Of a stretch of 64,000 bases of DNA, positions 29,116 through 38,867 are shown one piece after another; position 1 is the first letter of the stretch; every line of letters begins with the position of its first letter. The stretch is from Oscillospiraceae bacterium (lineage in GTDB: Bacteria; Bacillota; Clostridia; Oscillospirales; Ruminococcaceae). The notes under the pieces were generated by a model that ran no database searches, had not been told where the DNA came from, and saw nothing but the letters and a program-made list of their open reading frames with translations. Position numbers and translations under genes: made by a program. Where the stretch lies: assembly GCA_017460955.1 (NCBI GenBank), contig JAFTZY010000002.1:28638-92637 (forward strand). The letters are read 5' to 3'.

Positions 29116-31410
29116 ATGAAAAAACGCATCACCGGCGCATTGACCGCCGCCGCCATGCTCCTGACCGGAGCCGGGCTCCTGCCCGGGACTCCCGTCGCCG
29201 CCGAGGCAGAATTCGACTATGCCAAGGCACTGCAAATGTCCCTGTACTTCTACGAATGCCAGCAGGCAGGCCATCTTCCGGAATGGAACCGCGTGGAATG
29301 GCGTGCCGATTCCACCACCATCGACGAGATCGACGGCGGCTGGTACGATGCCGGCGACCATGTGAAGTTCAACCACCCCATGGCCTACTCCGCTGCCATG
29401 CTCGCGTGGGGGCTCTACCAGTACCCCGAGGGCATCGAGAGCTGCGGGGAAATGACCAGCTACGTCAACAACCTTGAATTTGTCATGGACTACTTCGTCC
29501 GCTGTGACAAGGGGGATACCGTCGTGTTCCAGGTCGGCAACGGCACCGATGACCATACCTGGTGGGGCCCGGTCGAGCTGTACCAGTACGGCATGGAGGA
29601 CGCCGGCGGTGATTATGCCGCCATCCGCGAAACGCTCGAGGCCTCCGAGGGCTGCTCGTGCGTATTCGGCAATATGGCCGCAGCGCTGGCAGCCGGCTAC
29701 TGCGCACTCGACGGGCGGATCGATGAGACCAAGCGGGAGGGCTACCTGACCCACGCCGAGCATATCTTCGAGCTTGCCGATGCCTCGAGAAGTGACGATG
29801 TGTACCAGAACAGCAACGCCTCCCAGTTCTACCGCTCCTCGCATTTCTATGACGAGCTCTTCTATGCGGCAAACTGGCTGTACATCGCCTCCGGGGATCA
29901 GGTGTACCTGGAGAAGGCGTCCTCCTACATCCCGCTCCTCGATACGGAGCTCGGCTCGGATGAGCTCAAATTCTCCTGGGAGCACTGCTGGGACGATGCC
30001 ATGCAGGGCGGTATGCTCCTGTATGCGCAGAACACCATGGACCCGTTCTACATCGGGCGTGTTGAGCGCCATCTGCAATACATTGAAAACGAAGCCAAGA
30101 AGGTGGACGGCACGCTGACCTACATCCAGAACTGGGGCTGCTGCCGCTATGCAGCGACCGGTGCGTTCCTGACGGCCGTGGCCTGTGATACCGTTCTCAA
30201 GGGCAAGGATACCTCGGCACATGAGGCCTACTACGAGAGCCAGATCAACTACATCCTCGGCGACAATCCCAACGGGCACAGCTATGTGGTCGGCTTCGGG
30301 GAGAATTCCCCCCGCAATGCGCATCACCGCACCTCCCACGGCTCGTGGAAGAACGATGTGTTCATGCCGGATACGAACCGCCACATCCTCTACGGCGCAC
30401 TCGTGGGCGGCCCCACGGAGGACGGCCAGTATGAGGATGACCGGAACAACTACATCAACAACGAGGTGACGACCGACTACAATGCCGGGTACACCGCGCT
30501 CCTGTGCAAGATGATCGACAAGTACGGCGGCCAGAATGACCCCGCCTTCCCGCCCAAGGAGGCCCATGACGGGCCGGAGTTCTATGTGGAGACGCTCTCC
30601 AAGGGCATGGATGCGCAGGGTGCGACCCTGAGCTTCAAGATCACGAACCACTCCGCATGGCCCGCCCGGGTGCAGGACAACATCTCCTTCCGGTACTATA
30701 TGGACCTGTCCGAGGCCGTGGACAAGGGTCTGGACCCGACGAAGGTCGTGGTAAGATGCGACCGTGACCAGGCTGCGATGTATGCCGGCAAGGGCATTGC
30801 ACCCGCCGAAATTTCGGACATCCAGCACTATGACGGGGACATCTATTATGTTGAGGTGAACCTCCCGGACGGCCGTGCGGTGCTGCCGGTCTCCGAGGGG
30901 ATGCAGCAGTGTGAGATCCTGCTGGCGTTCGTGCTGCCGGATTATCAGAGCGGTTGGGATCCCTCGAACGACTTCTCGAACACGGAGCTCCTCACAGCAT
31001 CGGGCGAAGCGGACGAGGACGGCACCCTCCACGGTATCGTCACCAAGTACGTCCCGGTCTATGTGAACGGTACGCTGTACTACGGCATCGAGCCCGACGG
31101 CACCGAGGCTGACGGCGACACCGCACCCGTGGAAACGCCGACACAGGCCCCGACCGCCGTTCCCACGCAGGCCGCCACGCAGACGCCCACGGGCGGCGGA
31201 CTGACCGTCACGGTCTGGGGCGATGCGGATGATGACGGGGACTGCGACATCATGGATGTCATCACGGTCAACAAGGAGCAGCTCGGTTCCGAGGTCCTCT
31301 CGGAGCAGGGGGCGCTCAACGCCGATGTGGACCGCAGCGGCGCACTGTCCTTCACGGACGCCGTGAACATCATGCGCTCCCTCGTGGACCTCGTGACGCT
31401 TCCGGTCTGA
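29116..31410 (+). CDS. Cellulosomal GH9 endoglucanase with CBM3c and dockerin
   Basis: A 764-residue secreted enzyme. Order: signal peptide (1-30); GH9 (alpha/alpha)6 catalytic module (about 32-470); CBM3c-like module (about 485-655, F-Y-V-E-T-L...T-L-S-F-K-I-T-N-H-S); Pro/Thr linker (about 675-695); dockerin (about 700-764). Catalytic features are visible: W-Y-D-A-G-D-H-V-K-F (base Asp), H-H-R-T-S-H-G-S, and N-N-E-V-T-T-D-Y-N-A-G-Y (acid Glu). GH9-CBM3c is the Theme B, often processive, endoglucanase layout acting on cellulose. The dockerin loops are D-A-D-D-D-G-D-C-D-I-M-D-V and D-V-D-R-S-G-A-L-S-F-T-D-A. These resemble the stand-alone dockerin at 5986 (D-I-M-D-V-I) more than the pair at 5.5 and 8.0 kb. 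Confidence 0.96.
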   Translation: MKKRITGALTAAAMLLTGAGLLPGTPVAAEAEFDYAKALQMSLYFYECQQAGHLPEWNRVEWRADSTTIDEIDGGWYDAGDHVKFNHPMAYSAAMLAWGLYQYPEGIESCGEMTSYVNNLEFVMDYFVRCDKGDTVVFQVGNGTDDHTWWGPVELYQYGMEDAGGDYAAIRETLEASEGCSCVFGNMAAALAAGYCALDGRIDETKREGYLTHAEHIFELADASRSDDVYQNSNASQFYRSSHFYDELFYAANWLYIASGDQVYLEKASSYIPLLDTELGSDELKFSWEHCWDDAMQGGMLLYAQNTMDPFYIGRVERHLQYIENEAKKVDGTLTYIQNWGCCRYAATGAFLTAVACDTVLKGKDTSAHEAYYESQINYILGDNPNGHSYVVGFGENSPRNAHHRTSHGSWKNDVFMPDTNRHILYGALVGGPTEDGQYEDDRNNYINNEVTTDYNAGYTALLCKMIDKYGGQNDPAFPPKEAHDGPEFYVETLSKGMDAQGATLSFKITNHSAWPARVQDNISFRYYMDLSEAVDKGLDPTKVVVRCDRDQAAMYAGKGIAPAEISDIQHYDGDIYYVEVNLPDGRAVLPVSEGMQQCEILLAFVLPDYQSGWDPSNDFSNTELLTASGEADEDGTLHGIVTKYVPVYVNGTLYYGIEPDGTEADGDTAPVETPTQAPTAVPTQAATQTPTGGGLTVTVWGDADDDGDCDIMDVITVNKEQLGSEVLSEQGALNADVDRSGALSFTDAVNIMRSLVDLVTLPV

Positions 31411-31440
31411 TATGAAACCTGCCTGACAGCTGGTACAAAG

Positions 31441-31478
31441 ACTGCCGTGACTCGTGAAGAGGCACGGCAGTTTTTTTG
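31441..31478 (+). terminator. Terminator of the GH9 gene
   Basis: ACTGCCGTG...CACGGCAGT stem followed by TTTTTTT. Confidence 0.93.
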
Positions 31479-31522
31479 TGGAACGATTCAGAAACGGAGG
31501 GACTGGCGTCTTCCTGCAAGAA

Positions 31523-31609
31523 AATAGCCCCTCCCTCCCCGCAGCGGGAGGGAGGGGGAAGTCCCAGAAAGGCATTCTAACTTCTAACCTCTCACCTCTA
31601 ACTTCTAAA
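31523..31609. repeat. GC hairpin and heptanucleotide array H3
   Basis: A hairpin CCCTCCCTCCC-(CGCA)-(GC)GGGAGGGAGGG is followed at 31576-31609 by inverted heptamers (TTCTAAC, CTCTCAC type), the mirror of the arrays in family A. It lies between the GH9 terminator and the pgsA stop and may end pgsA transcription. Confidence 0.55.
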
Positions 31610-31640
31610 AGGGGTGGGCGGCCGAAGCACAGACCCCCGT

Positions 31641-32252
31641 CTATTTCATGTCAATATATTTCCAGTACCCCTTCAGATAGATCCCTCCGGAGATCCATGT
31701 CAGGACGACACTTGCCCAGACGAGCAGGAGGAAGACCCAGCTCATCGTGCGCATGACCGTGCCGGGCAGGGCATAGTCCGCAAATTCCAGCACCGTCAGG
31801 TACACAAGGATCGCCACCTGTGTGACCATTGTGAAGGCGGTCTTGAGCTTGCCCCAGATGCCGGCAGCGACCACCACGCCCTTCTCCGCCGTCACAAGGC
31901 GCAGACCGGACACCATGAACTCCCGTGCCGCAATGAGGATGACCACCACATCCGTCACATGGAGGGACAGCGCGCGTCCGTACAGGTCCACGAGCTGTGT
32001 GTTCAGGTTCTGCATCACCGCAAAGGCGGCCAGCACCAGGATCTTATCCGCCAGGGGGTCGGCGAATTTCCCGAAGGTCGTGATGAGCCCCCGGCTGCGG
32101 GCGATCTTCCCGTCGAGCGCATCGGTCACGGAGGCGGCTGCAAAGACGAGGAGCGCGGCCAGGAAATGCCCCGGAAAGCTCGTGTCCATGCAGAATACGA
32201 ACACCGGTACGAGCAGGATGCGCAGAAGCGTCAGCTTGTTTGGCAGATTCAT
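31641..32252 (-). CDS. pgsA: CDP-diacylglycerol-glycerol-3-phosphate 3-phosphatidyltransferase
   Basis: A 203-residue membrane enzyme with about five helices. The CDP-alcohol phosphotransferase motif D-x2-D-G-x2-A-R-x8-G-x3-D-x3-D is complete (D-A-L-D-G-K-I-A-R...F-G-K-F-A-D-P-L-A-D). N-L-P-N-K-L-T-L-L-R-I is the typical PgsA start. It makes phosphatidylglycerol phosphate. Its start overlaps the rimO stop by 4 bp, a pairing common in Firmicutes. Confidence 0.95.
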   Translation of the reverse strand: MNLPNKLTLLRILLVPVFVFCMDTSFPGHFLAALLVFAAASVTDALDGKIARSRGLITTFGKFADPLADKILVLAAFAVMQNLNTQLVDLYGRALSLHVTDVVVILIAAREFMVSGLRLVTAEKGVVVAAGIWGKLKTAFTMVTQVAILVYLTVLEFADYALPGTVMRTMSWVFLLLVWASVVLTWISGGIYLKGYWKYIDMK

Positions 32253-33577
32253 GCAAGCGCCTCCCCCACAAGGTCATAATCGAGCGTGTCCGTAATGCGG
32301 ATGTTCACATATTCCCCGATCTGTAAGGGCTTCTCCGAGGTGAAGAAGATCTTCCCGTCAATGTCGGGCGCATCGGCCTGTGTGCGGCCGAAATAACATT
32401 CCGCCCACTTGTCAAAGCCCTCCACAACGGCCTCCCTGACCGTCCCGAGCTGTGCGGCATTGTAGGCCGCGGCAATTTCCATCTGCTGCTCCATGAGGAT
32501 GTCGGCGCGGTGGGCCTTGGTCTCCTCATCGAGCTGCTCCGGGAAGGCTGCCGCCTTCGTCCCCTCCTCCTGCGAGTAGGGGAAGCACCCGAGGTGCGTA
32601 AAGCGCATGTCCTGCACAAACTCCGCAAGCGCGTCAAATTCGGCCTGCGTCTCACCCGGGAAGCCCGTGATGAGCGTGGTGCGCAGAACGATGTCCGGCA
32701 TTTTCTCACGCAGCTTTCCGATGAGTGTGATGAGCTGTGCATGCCGGCTCTGGCGGTTCATGCGGGAGAGGACGCTGTCCTCGCTGTGCTGGATGGGCAT
32801 ATCGAGGTACTTGACGATCTTCTCCTCGCGTGCCATTGTGTCAATGAGCTCGTCCGTGATGCGCTCGGGATAGCAGTACAGGAGCCGTACCCAGTGTACA
32901 CCCTCGATCGCACACAGCTCGTGCAAAAGCTCCGGCAGGCGGGAGGTCCCGTACAGGTCCTCACCGTAGCGGGTGGTATCCTGCGCGACAAGATTGAGCT
33001 CGGTCACGCCGTGCGCGGCTAAGAACCGCGCCTCCGAGAGGACCGCCTCCATCGGCACCGAGCGGAATTTTCCCCGGATCATGGGGATGGCGCAGTAAGT
33101 GCAGCAGTTCGAGCAGCCCTCGGCGATCTTGAGATAGGCAAAGAACGGCAGTGTGGACAGGATGCGCTCGCCGGTCATTTCCACCTCCGCCTTCGGGGCA
33201 AATTCCACGACCCGCTCCCCGCGCAGGACCCTGTCGAGGATGTCCACGATGTCCCGGTCATTGCCGATGCCCACCACGGCATCCGCCTCCGGGAATTCCT
33301 CCGCTGCCTCCTCCTTGTAACGCTCGGTCAGACATCCGGTCAGGATGAGCTTTTTCACCCTGCCCTCCTGCTTGAGCTTGCCGATCTCGAGGATCGTTTC
33401 GATCGCTTCCTCCTTGGCGGACTGGATAAAGCCGCAGGTGTTGACCACGGCGACATCCGAGTCCCCGAATTCCGTCACGAGCTCGTACCCGTGCTCACGC
33501 AGCTTGTAGAGCATCCGCTCGGAATCCACCAGATTTTTGTCGCATCCGAGGGATACGACCCCGACCTTGATTGCCAT
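32249..33577 (-). CDS. rimO: Ribosomal protein S12 methylthiotransferase
   Basis: A 442-residue radical SAM enzyme. The N-terminal MTTase domain has cysteines in S-L-G-C-D-K-N, N-T-C-G-F-I and L-T-G-C-L-T-E-R. The radical SAM motif is E-G-C-S-N-C-C-T-Y-C-A-I-P (C-x3-C-x2-C). A C-terminal TRAM domain contains V-E-G-F-D. S-L-G-C-D-K-N-L-V-D-S-E is the RimO rather than MiaB signature. It methylthiolates the S12 Asp using two 4Fe-4S clusters. Confidence 0.96.
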   Translation of the reverse strand: MAIKVGVVSLGCDKNLVDSERMLYKLREHGYELVTEFGDSDVAVVNTCGFIQSAKEEAIETILEIGKLKQEGRVKKLILTGCLTERYKEEAAEEFPEADAVVGIGNDRDIVDILDRVLRGERVVEFAPKAEVEMTGERILSTLPFFAYLKIAEGCSNCCTYCAIPMIRGKFRSVPMEAVLSEARFLAAHGVTELNLVAQDTTRYGEDLYGTSRLPELLHELCAIEGVHWVRLLYCYPERITDELIDTMAREEKIVKYLDMPIQHSEDSVLSRMNRQSRHAQLITLIGKLREKMPDIVLRTTLITGFPGETQAEFDALAEFVQDMRFTHLGCFPYSQEEGTKAAAFPEQLDEETKAHRADILMEQQMEIAAAYNAAQLGTVREAVVEGFDKWAECYFGRTQADAPDIDGKIFFTSEKPLQIGEYVNIRITDTLDYDLVGEALA

Positions 33578-33599
33578 AACCGGTCTCCTCTCCGGGGGT

Positions 33600-33700
33600 C
33601 CACCCCCTGCCCCCTCCCTGAAGGGAGGGGGGTGGAATGCGGGGCCTGCGGCCCTGCACCCCGCATGGGGCTTCGCCCCATACTCTGTATTTGCAATTGC
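33600..33700. other. Hairpin-rich spacer between recX and rimO
   Basis: Stacked hairpins: CCACCCCC...GGGGGTGG enclosing CCCTCC/GGGAGG, GGGGCCTGCGGCCC and ATGGGGC-TTC-GCCCCAT. No T run follows on the minus strand, so a terminator role is uncertain. Confidence 0.4.
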
Positions 33701-33730
33701 GCTATGCGCCGCATTTCTCAGGCGCAGTTC

Positions 33731-34360
33731 TTATTCCTCATCTTCCTCAAAGTCCGCAAAATAGTCCTCGATGGCTGCCTTCACGCTTCCGTAGCTGTAG
33801 CCGAGGCGGGCCATGCCGGCGATGACCTTCTGACGGGCCTTGAGATCGTCCGGATCGGTCAGATACCGGCCGTATTTCTTCTCGAGCACCTGTCCGATCT
33901 GGTCCTCGGCCGTCTCCGAAAAGGCCTCGAGCTGCTCCTCGATCAGGGACTTGTCCAGCCCGCGGCGCAGCATCTCCTGCCGCACCCGGTACAGGCCGTA
34001 CCGCTTGCGCTCGACTAAGTATTCCGCCAGACGCGCCGCATACCGCCGGTCATCGATCGCCCCGCACTGCACGAGCTGCGTGAGGACCCGATGGCACAGC
34101 TCCCTGTCATGATAGGTCGCCATGAGCTTCTGGTACATCAGACTGTACGAATAATCCCGCGCATCGAGCAGATAGCACGCCCGTTTGTAGGCTCTGCGGA
34201 AGCGGGATTTGTCATGCAGCTCCTCTAAGAGCTCCTCCTGTGCATCATGCCCCTCCTCGAGGCGGTACTTCCGGAGAAACTCGCCGTCGATCTCATAGAC
34301 GGCGAGCTCCGTGCGGACCTCATAATAGGTCTTTTGTTTGTTGATTTCGGTGATCTTCAT
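33731..34360 (-). CDS. recX: Regulatory protein RecX
   Basis: A 209-residue helical protein of the RecX family ([49 protein letters not shown], and an acidic C-terminus). RecX modulates RecA filaments. The 4-bp overlap with recA indicates coupled translation. Confidence 0.93.
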   Translation of the reverse strand: MKITEINKQKTYYEVRTELAVYEIDGEFLRKYRLEEGHDAQEELLEELHDKSRFRRAYKRACYLLDARDYSYSLMYQKLMATYHDRELCHRVLTQLVQCGAIDDRRYAARLAEYLVERKRYGLYRVRQEMLRRGLDKSLIEEQLEAFSETAEDQIGQVLEKKYGRYLTDPDDLKARQKVIAGMARLGYSYGSVKAAIEDYFADFEEDEE

Positions 34361-35571
34361 TCTGTCGGGTCAAATTCCTCAAAATCATCATCCGCATCCA
34401 CATCGGCACCCATGTCGGCAGCCGGTGCCTGCGTTTCCTTCGGCGGCTCCTCCCCGGTCTCGAGCGCGGCACTTGCCTCGGCAGCACCGGTCTCCTCGTC
34501 GCTCTCCTCCGCGGACAGGTCGATGTCCTCGATATGCTCCATGATCTTGGCCTCGATCTCCGTGCGCAGCTTCTCGTCCTCGAAGATCGTATTTTTGGCA
34601 TTGTCCCGGCCCTGGCCGAGCTTCTGCCCGTTGTAGCTGAACCACGAGCCGGACTTCTTCACGATGTCCAGCTCCACCGCAAGATCCATGATCTCCCCGT
34701 CACGGGAAATGCCCTTGCCGTAGATGTTGTCGAACTCGCACTCCCGGAAGGGGGGAGCGACCTTGTTCTTGACGACCTTGACACGCATCCGGTTGCCGAT
34801 CGGGACATTGCCTTCCTTGATGACCTCGCCCTTGCGCACATCCATACGCACGGTCGCGTAGAATTTCAGGGCTCTGCCGCCCGGTGTCGTTTCGGGATTG
34901 CCGTACATCACGCCGATCTTCTCACGGATCTGGTTGATGAAGATGGCCACGCACCCGGTCTTGGCCACCACGGAGGTGAGCTTGCGCATGGCCTGGCTCA
35001 TCAGGCGGGCCAGCTGTCCGACATGGTTGTCGCCCATCTCGCCGTCGATCTCGGCCTTGGTGGTCATAGCGGCAACGGAGTCCACGACAAGCACGTCGAT
35101 GGCACCCGAGCGCACGAGCGCCTCGGCGATCTCCAGTGCCTGCTCACCGGAATCCGGCTGCGACACCAGGAGGTTGTCAATGTCCACACCCAATGCTTTT
35201 GCATACTTCGGATCGAGGGCATGCTCCACATCGATGAAGGCGGCCTCACCGCCCATTTTCTGGGCCTCTGCAACGATGTGCAGGGCCACCGTGGTCTTAC
35301 CGGAGCTCTCCGGTCCGTACAGCTCGATGATGCGGCCTCTGGGAACACCACCCACACCGAGTGCCATATCGAGTGTGAGGGACCCTGTCGGGATGACCTC
35401 CACGTCCATGGTCTTTCTCTGCCCCAGACGCATGATGGCGCCCTGACCGTAAGTCTTTTCGATCATTTTCATTGCGTGCTCCAGCGCTGTTTTCTTCTCC
35501 TCCGGCGTGGCCGGTGCCTGGAACATCTGCGGCTTCTTCTTGGAATCTGTTTTTGCCTTTGCTTTTGCCAT
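34357..35571 (-). CDS. recA: Recombinase A with a long acidic tail
   Basis: A 404-residue RecA. Walker [10 protein letters not shown], Walker B L-V-V-D-S-V-A-A, loop L1/L2 regions ([34 protein letters not shown]) and F-E-D-E-K-L-R are all present. Typical RecA is about 345-355 residues; the last 55-60 here form a Glu/Asp/Ala/Pro-rich extension. An acidic tail limits access of RecA to DNA in known cases, so the extension may tighten control. No LexA-type site was seen in the 22-bp gap to prmC. Confidence 0.97.
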   Translation of the reverse strand: MAKAKAKTDSKKKPQMFQAPATPEEKKTALEHAMKMIEKTYGQGAIMRLGQRKTMDVEVIPTGSLTLDMALGVGGVPRGRIIELYGPESSGKTTVALHIVAEAQKMGGEAAFIDVEHALDPKYAKALGVDIDNLLVSQPDSGEQALEIAEALVRSGAIDVLVVDSVAAMTTKAEIDGEMGDNHVGQLARLMSQAMRKLTSVVAKTGCVAIFINQIREKIGVMYGNPETTPGGRALKFYATVRMDVRKGEVIKEGNVPIGNRMRVKVVKNKVAPPFRECEFDNIYGKGISRDGEIMDLAVELDIVKKSGSWFSYNGQKLGQGRDNAKNTIFEDEKLRTEIEAKIMEHIEDIDLSAEESDEETGAAEASAALETGEEPPKETQAPAADMGADVDADDDFEEFDPTE

Positions 35572-35593
35572 ATTGATGAAACCTCCATCTACA

Positions 35594-36427
35594 TTATGTT
35601 GATCCGCCCGCGGGGGAGATCCCCGGGGCTATGTAATCCGATCCGGGCGGGCGCATTCCGTACACGACACGGGGCTGTCCCGCAAGATCGTGTACCGTGC
35701 GGACCCCGGTGTATCCGTGTGCGTTCAGGATCGCCTCCACCGCCTTCCCCTGCGTCTCCCCGATCTCATAGGCGAGGATGCCGCCCGGGGCAAGGCAGGG
35801 TGTCCACAGCTGTGTGACAGTCCGGTAGAACACGAGCCCGTCCTCCCCTCCAAAGAGTGCACAGGCCGGCTCATACGTCACCTCACGCTGCAATACTGTC
35901 ATCTCCTGTGCAGTGAGGTACGGCGGATTGCTCACGAGCACGTCCACGCCGGAAAACTGCGCTGCCGCGGCACGGTCGCACACATCCGCCTCCTGCCACG
36001 AAACGGGCAGGGCATGGTAATCGCTGTTGCGCCTTGCATACGAGAGCGCCTGTACACTCAGATCGAGCCCCGTGACAAGGGCACCGTCTAAGTGCTTTGC
36101 AAGGGAGAGTGCGATGCAGCCCGAGCCCGTACACAGATCGACCACCCGCAGACCTCTGCGGCCCTTGCACAGGGGGAGCAGGGTATCGATGAGGGTCTCC
36201 GTATCCGGCCGGGGGATGAGCACGCCCTCTCCGACAAAGAGGCGCATCCCGTAGAATTCCCATTCGCCGAGGATGTATTGCAGGGGCTCACCCGCCATGC
36301 GGCGCTTTGCGGCAGCAAGGCGGTCCTCCTCCCCGGGGAACTGCGCCTCGATGCACCCGGCATCAAAGAAGGCATCGGGGATACCGGCATCCCCGAGCAT
36401 CCGGGCGAGGGCAAAGCGGTCTACCAC
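35594..36427 (-). CDS. prmC: Release factor glutamine methyltransferase
   Basis: A 277-residue SAM-dependent methyltransferase. The N-terminal helical domain includes [11 protein letters not shown], the SAM loop is [13 protein letters not shown], and the catalytic N-P-P-Y motif is in V-S-N-P-P-Y-L-T. It methylates the GGQ glutamine of release factors. Its start overlaps the DUF1385 gene end by 7 bp. Confidence 0.94.
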   Translation of the reverse strand: MVDRFALARMLGDAGIPDAFFDAGCIEAQFPGEEDRLAAAKRRMAGEPLQYILGEWEFYGMRLFVGEGVLIPRPDTETLIDTLLPLCKGRRGLRVVDLCTGSGCIALSLAKHLDGALVTGLDLSVQALSYARRNSDYHALPVSWQEADVCDRAAAAQFSGVDVLVSNPPYLTAQEMTVLQREVTYEPACALFGGEDGLVFYRTVTQLWTPCLAPGGILAYEIGETQGKAVEAILNAHGYTGVRTVHDLAGQPRVVYGMRPPGSDYIAPGISPAGGST

Positions 36428-37389
36428 CGGTCGTCCTCCAGGTTTTCGGGGATGCAGGGGGTGAGGGCCGCGATGGCGGTCTCGATCTGGGAGGCATCGG
36501 GCTCGCGTGTGGTGATGCGCTGGAGCTGGAGTCCCGGCCAGGAGAGGATCTTCGCGATGATCCCGTCACTGCGTCCGGCGAACTGGATCGCCTCGAAGGA
36601 GACGCCCACGGTCACGGGCAGGAGCACGAAGCTTGCCAGGAAGCGCTGCCATACGACCGTGAACGGCACCAGGCACATCACGAGGATGCCGATGAACAGC
36701 ACGAGGAAGGTGAAGCTTGTGCCGCACCGCGGATGCAGGCGCACCTGTTTTTTCACATTCTCCACGGTCAGCGGCAGTCCCGCCTCAAAGCAGGCGATGG
36801 TCTTGTGCTCGGCGCCGTGGTACTCATAGGTGCGCCGGATGTCCTTCATCAGGCCCGTCACGGCCATATAGCCGATAAAGACCGCGATCTTGATGACACC
36901 CTCGGCAAACGAGCGCACGATGCGGTTGACTGTCAGGAAGGGCACGAGGCTCACGAGCCATTTGGGCAAAAACAGGAACAGCGCAAGCGCTGCTGCCACA
37001 CCCAGGACCATCCCCGCCATCATGATGCCCTCCACGGTCTTTTCCGTGAAATGCGCATCGAGCCAGGCTTCAAATCTGGAGGGGGTCTCCTCCTCCTGCC
37101 GCTCCTCCTCGGTCATCTGCTTTTCGGCCGAGCGCATGAGGCACTTGTAGCCGTCCGTGAGGGAGATGATAAAGCTGTACACGCCCCGGATGACGGGGAT
37201 GCGCCGGAACCATTTCTTCCGGTCGGGCAGCGCCCAGGTCTCCACGTCGATGCTCCCGTCGGGCAGTCGGCATGCCATGGCGCCCTTATGGGCCCCCTTC
37301 ATCATTACGCCCTCGATGAGTGCCTGTCCGCCGATCTTGCTCTTGTGCGGATCCATCGGGCAGGCTGCCTGCTGCTTCTCTTCGTCCAA
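36421..37389 (-). CDS. DUF1385 (YqhQ-like) membrane protein, TTG start
   Basis: A 322-residue protein of the DUF1385 family: I-G-G-Q-A-L-I-E-G-V-M-M-K-G near the start, R-G-x-Y-x-F-I-I-S, Y-E-Y-H-G-A-E-H-K-T-I-A-C-F-E, and R-L-H-P-R-C-G-T-S-F. There are four hydrophobic helices. In Firmicutes it commonly lies directly upstream of prmC, as here. The start is TTG at 37389, 9 nt after GGAGGG; no ATG is available in the right place. Biochemical role unknown. Confidence 0.9.
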   Translation of the reverse strand: MDEEKQQAACPMDPHKSKIGGQALIEGVMMKGAHKGAMACRLPDGSIDVETWALPDRKKWFRRIPVIRGVYSFIISLTDGYKCLMRSAEKQMTEEERQEEETPSRFEAWLDAHFTEKTVEGIMMAGMVLGVAAALALFLFLPKWLVSLVPFLTVNRIVRSFAEGVIKIAVFIGYMAVTGLMKDIRRTYEYHGAEHKTIACFEAGLPLTVENVKKQVRLHPRCGTSFTFLVLFIGILVMCLVPFTVVWQRFLASFVLLPVTVGVSFEAIQFAGRSDGIIAKILSWPGLQLQRITTREPDASQIETAIAALTPCIPENLEDDRW

Positions 37390-37403
37390 ACTGATCCCTC
37401 CTG

Positions 37404-38867
37404 TTACGGCCTGACGGCCTGCATGGTGATGGTCTGACTGCCATCCGGCTTCTTGCCGGGGGGCAGTGTAATGGTCACGGTGGTGCCCACACCCTCCTCG
37501 CTCTCGATGGTCAGCGTGCCGTCATGGGCCGCAATGATCTCATCGGCCACGGCAAGTCCGATGCCGGAGCCGCGGCGGGTATGGTTGGGCTTGTAGAATT
37601 TGGTCTTGACCTTGGGCAGATCGGAGGCCTTGATGCCGCAGCCGTGGTCGGAGACGCGCACGACGATCCTGCCGTTCTCCTCGGAGGCCACGATATCCAC
37701 CTGCCCGCCCGGGTCGGAATACTTGATGGCATTGTCGATGATGTTGATGAACACCTGCCGGATGCGGTTCTTGTCGCCGTACAAAAACGGCAGCATTTCC
37801 GGCTCGTCATAGGAAATGCGGATCTTGTCGCGGGCGGCCTTGTCCATATAGATGAGCACCGCATCGCCAAGCTCCGCCAGGACATCCATGGTGTCCTTCT
37901 GCAAGGTGAAATGCCCGCTTTGCATCCGGGAGAAGTCGAGCAGCTCCTCGACCATCTGGGACAGACGCTCGGTCTCGCCCATGATGACGGTCATGCCCTT
38001 GTGGATGGTCTCCGGGTCATTTTCGGTATAGATGGTCTCCGCCCAGCCCTTGATGGCGGTCAGGGGGGTGCGCAGCTCATGGGACACCGAGGAGATGAAC
38101 TCGTTCTTCATATCCTCCGCATGGGAGAGCTCATCGGCCATATGGTTGATGGCCGTACACAGATCGCCGATCTCGTCATTGCCGCTGTAGCGGATGCGGT
38201 AGGTAAAGTCCCCTTTAGCGAAATTGCCCGCCGTGGAGCTCACCTGTGCGATGGGGCGGATGATGCTGCCCACAAAGAAGATGCCCGTAAAGATGAGGAG
38301 CAGGAGGATGACCACGCACAAAAGCACGGTGATGAGGACCAGGCTCCTGACCGAGGCATCCACCTCCCGGAGGGAGCAGACGACCCGGACGGCGCTGTAC
38401 TCGGTCGAAAAGGAGGAGATGTCCATGCACACGGCCATGATCTTCTCGCCGTTCCCGGCCCTGCCGACCCAGTAGCCGTCCCCCCCGGCGGCGACGCTGT
38501 CGTAATCGGGGATGGCGGTATCGGAGGCGGGGGAGAAGCCCGAGGAGGTCAGGACGACTCTGCCCTTGGCATTGACGGCCATGAGCTCCATATGCTCCTT
38601 GGCATCGAAGCTCTCGAAGGTGCTGCGCATCTCCGAGGACAGGTTCGTCTCCGAGTCCTGTGCATAGCGGCTCAGGAGATTCACCACCGAGGTCAGCTCA
38701 CCGGTGAGGTTCTGTCTGGCGCTGGTGTAGTAGAAGCTCTGGATGCCGTAGACAAAGGACAGCTCAATGACGATGATGATGAGGATGACCACGAGGAGAT
38801 TGTTCGTGATCCACCGCCAGATGATCGAGCGGTGCTTCGGGGTGCTCTGCTGCTTAAACTTTATCAT
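37404..38867 (-). CDS. Sensor histidine kinase
   Basis: A 487-residue membrane kinase. TM1 (about 20-45), an extracellular sensor of about 135 residues, TM2 (about 180-205), then HAMP (R-P-I-A-Q-V-S-S...), a HisKA domain with S-H-E-L-R-T-P-L-T-A-I-K-G-W and HATPase_c with N-I-I-D-N-A-I-K-Y-S (N box), D-H-G-C-G-I (G1) and G-S-G-I-G-L-A-V (G2). The reading frame overlaps the response regulator gene by 14 bp. Signal unknown. Confidence 0.95.
   Translation of the reverse strand: MIKFKQQSTPKHRSIIWRWITNNLLVVILIIIVIELSFVYGIQSFYYTSARQNLTGELTSVVNLLSRYAQDSETNLSSEMRSTFESFDAKEHMELMAVNAKGRVVLTSSGFSPASDTAIPDYDSVAAGGDGYWVGRAGNGEKIMAVCMDISSFSTEYSAVRVVCSLREVDASVRSLVLITVLLCVVILLLLIFTGIFFVGSIIRPIAQVSSTAGNFAKGDFTYRIRYSGNDEIGDLCTAINHMADELSHAEDMKNEFISSVSHELRTPLTAIKGWAETIYTENDPETIHKGMTVIMGETERLSQMVEELLDFSRMQSGHFTLQKDTMDVLAELGDAVLIYMDKAARDKIRISYDEPEMLPFLYGDKNRIRQVFINIIDNAIKYSDPGGQVDIVASEENGRIVVRVSDHGCGIKASDLPKVKTKFYKPNHTRRGSGIGLAVADEIIAAHDGTLTIESEEGVGTTVTITLPPGKKPDGSQTITMQAVRP

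Noticed and set aside
28957..31575. 872-codon minus-strand open frame opposite the GH9 cellulase
   Set aside because: The plus strand encodes an unmistakable GH9-CBM3c-dockerin protein; the opposite frame is low-complexity and lacks motifs.
33600..33700. Rho-independent terminator between recX and rimO
   Set aside because: Stable hairpins are present, but no T run follows on the transcribed strand, so recX-rimO read-through cannot be excluded.
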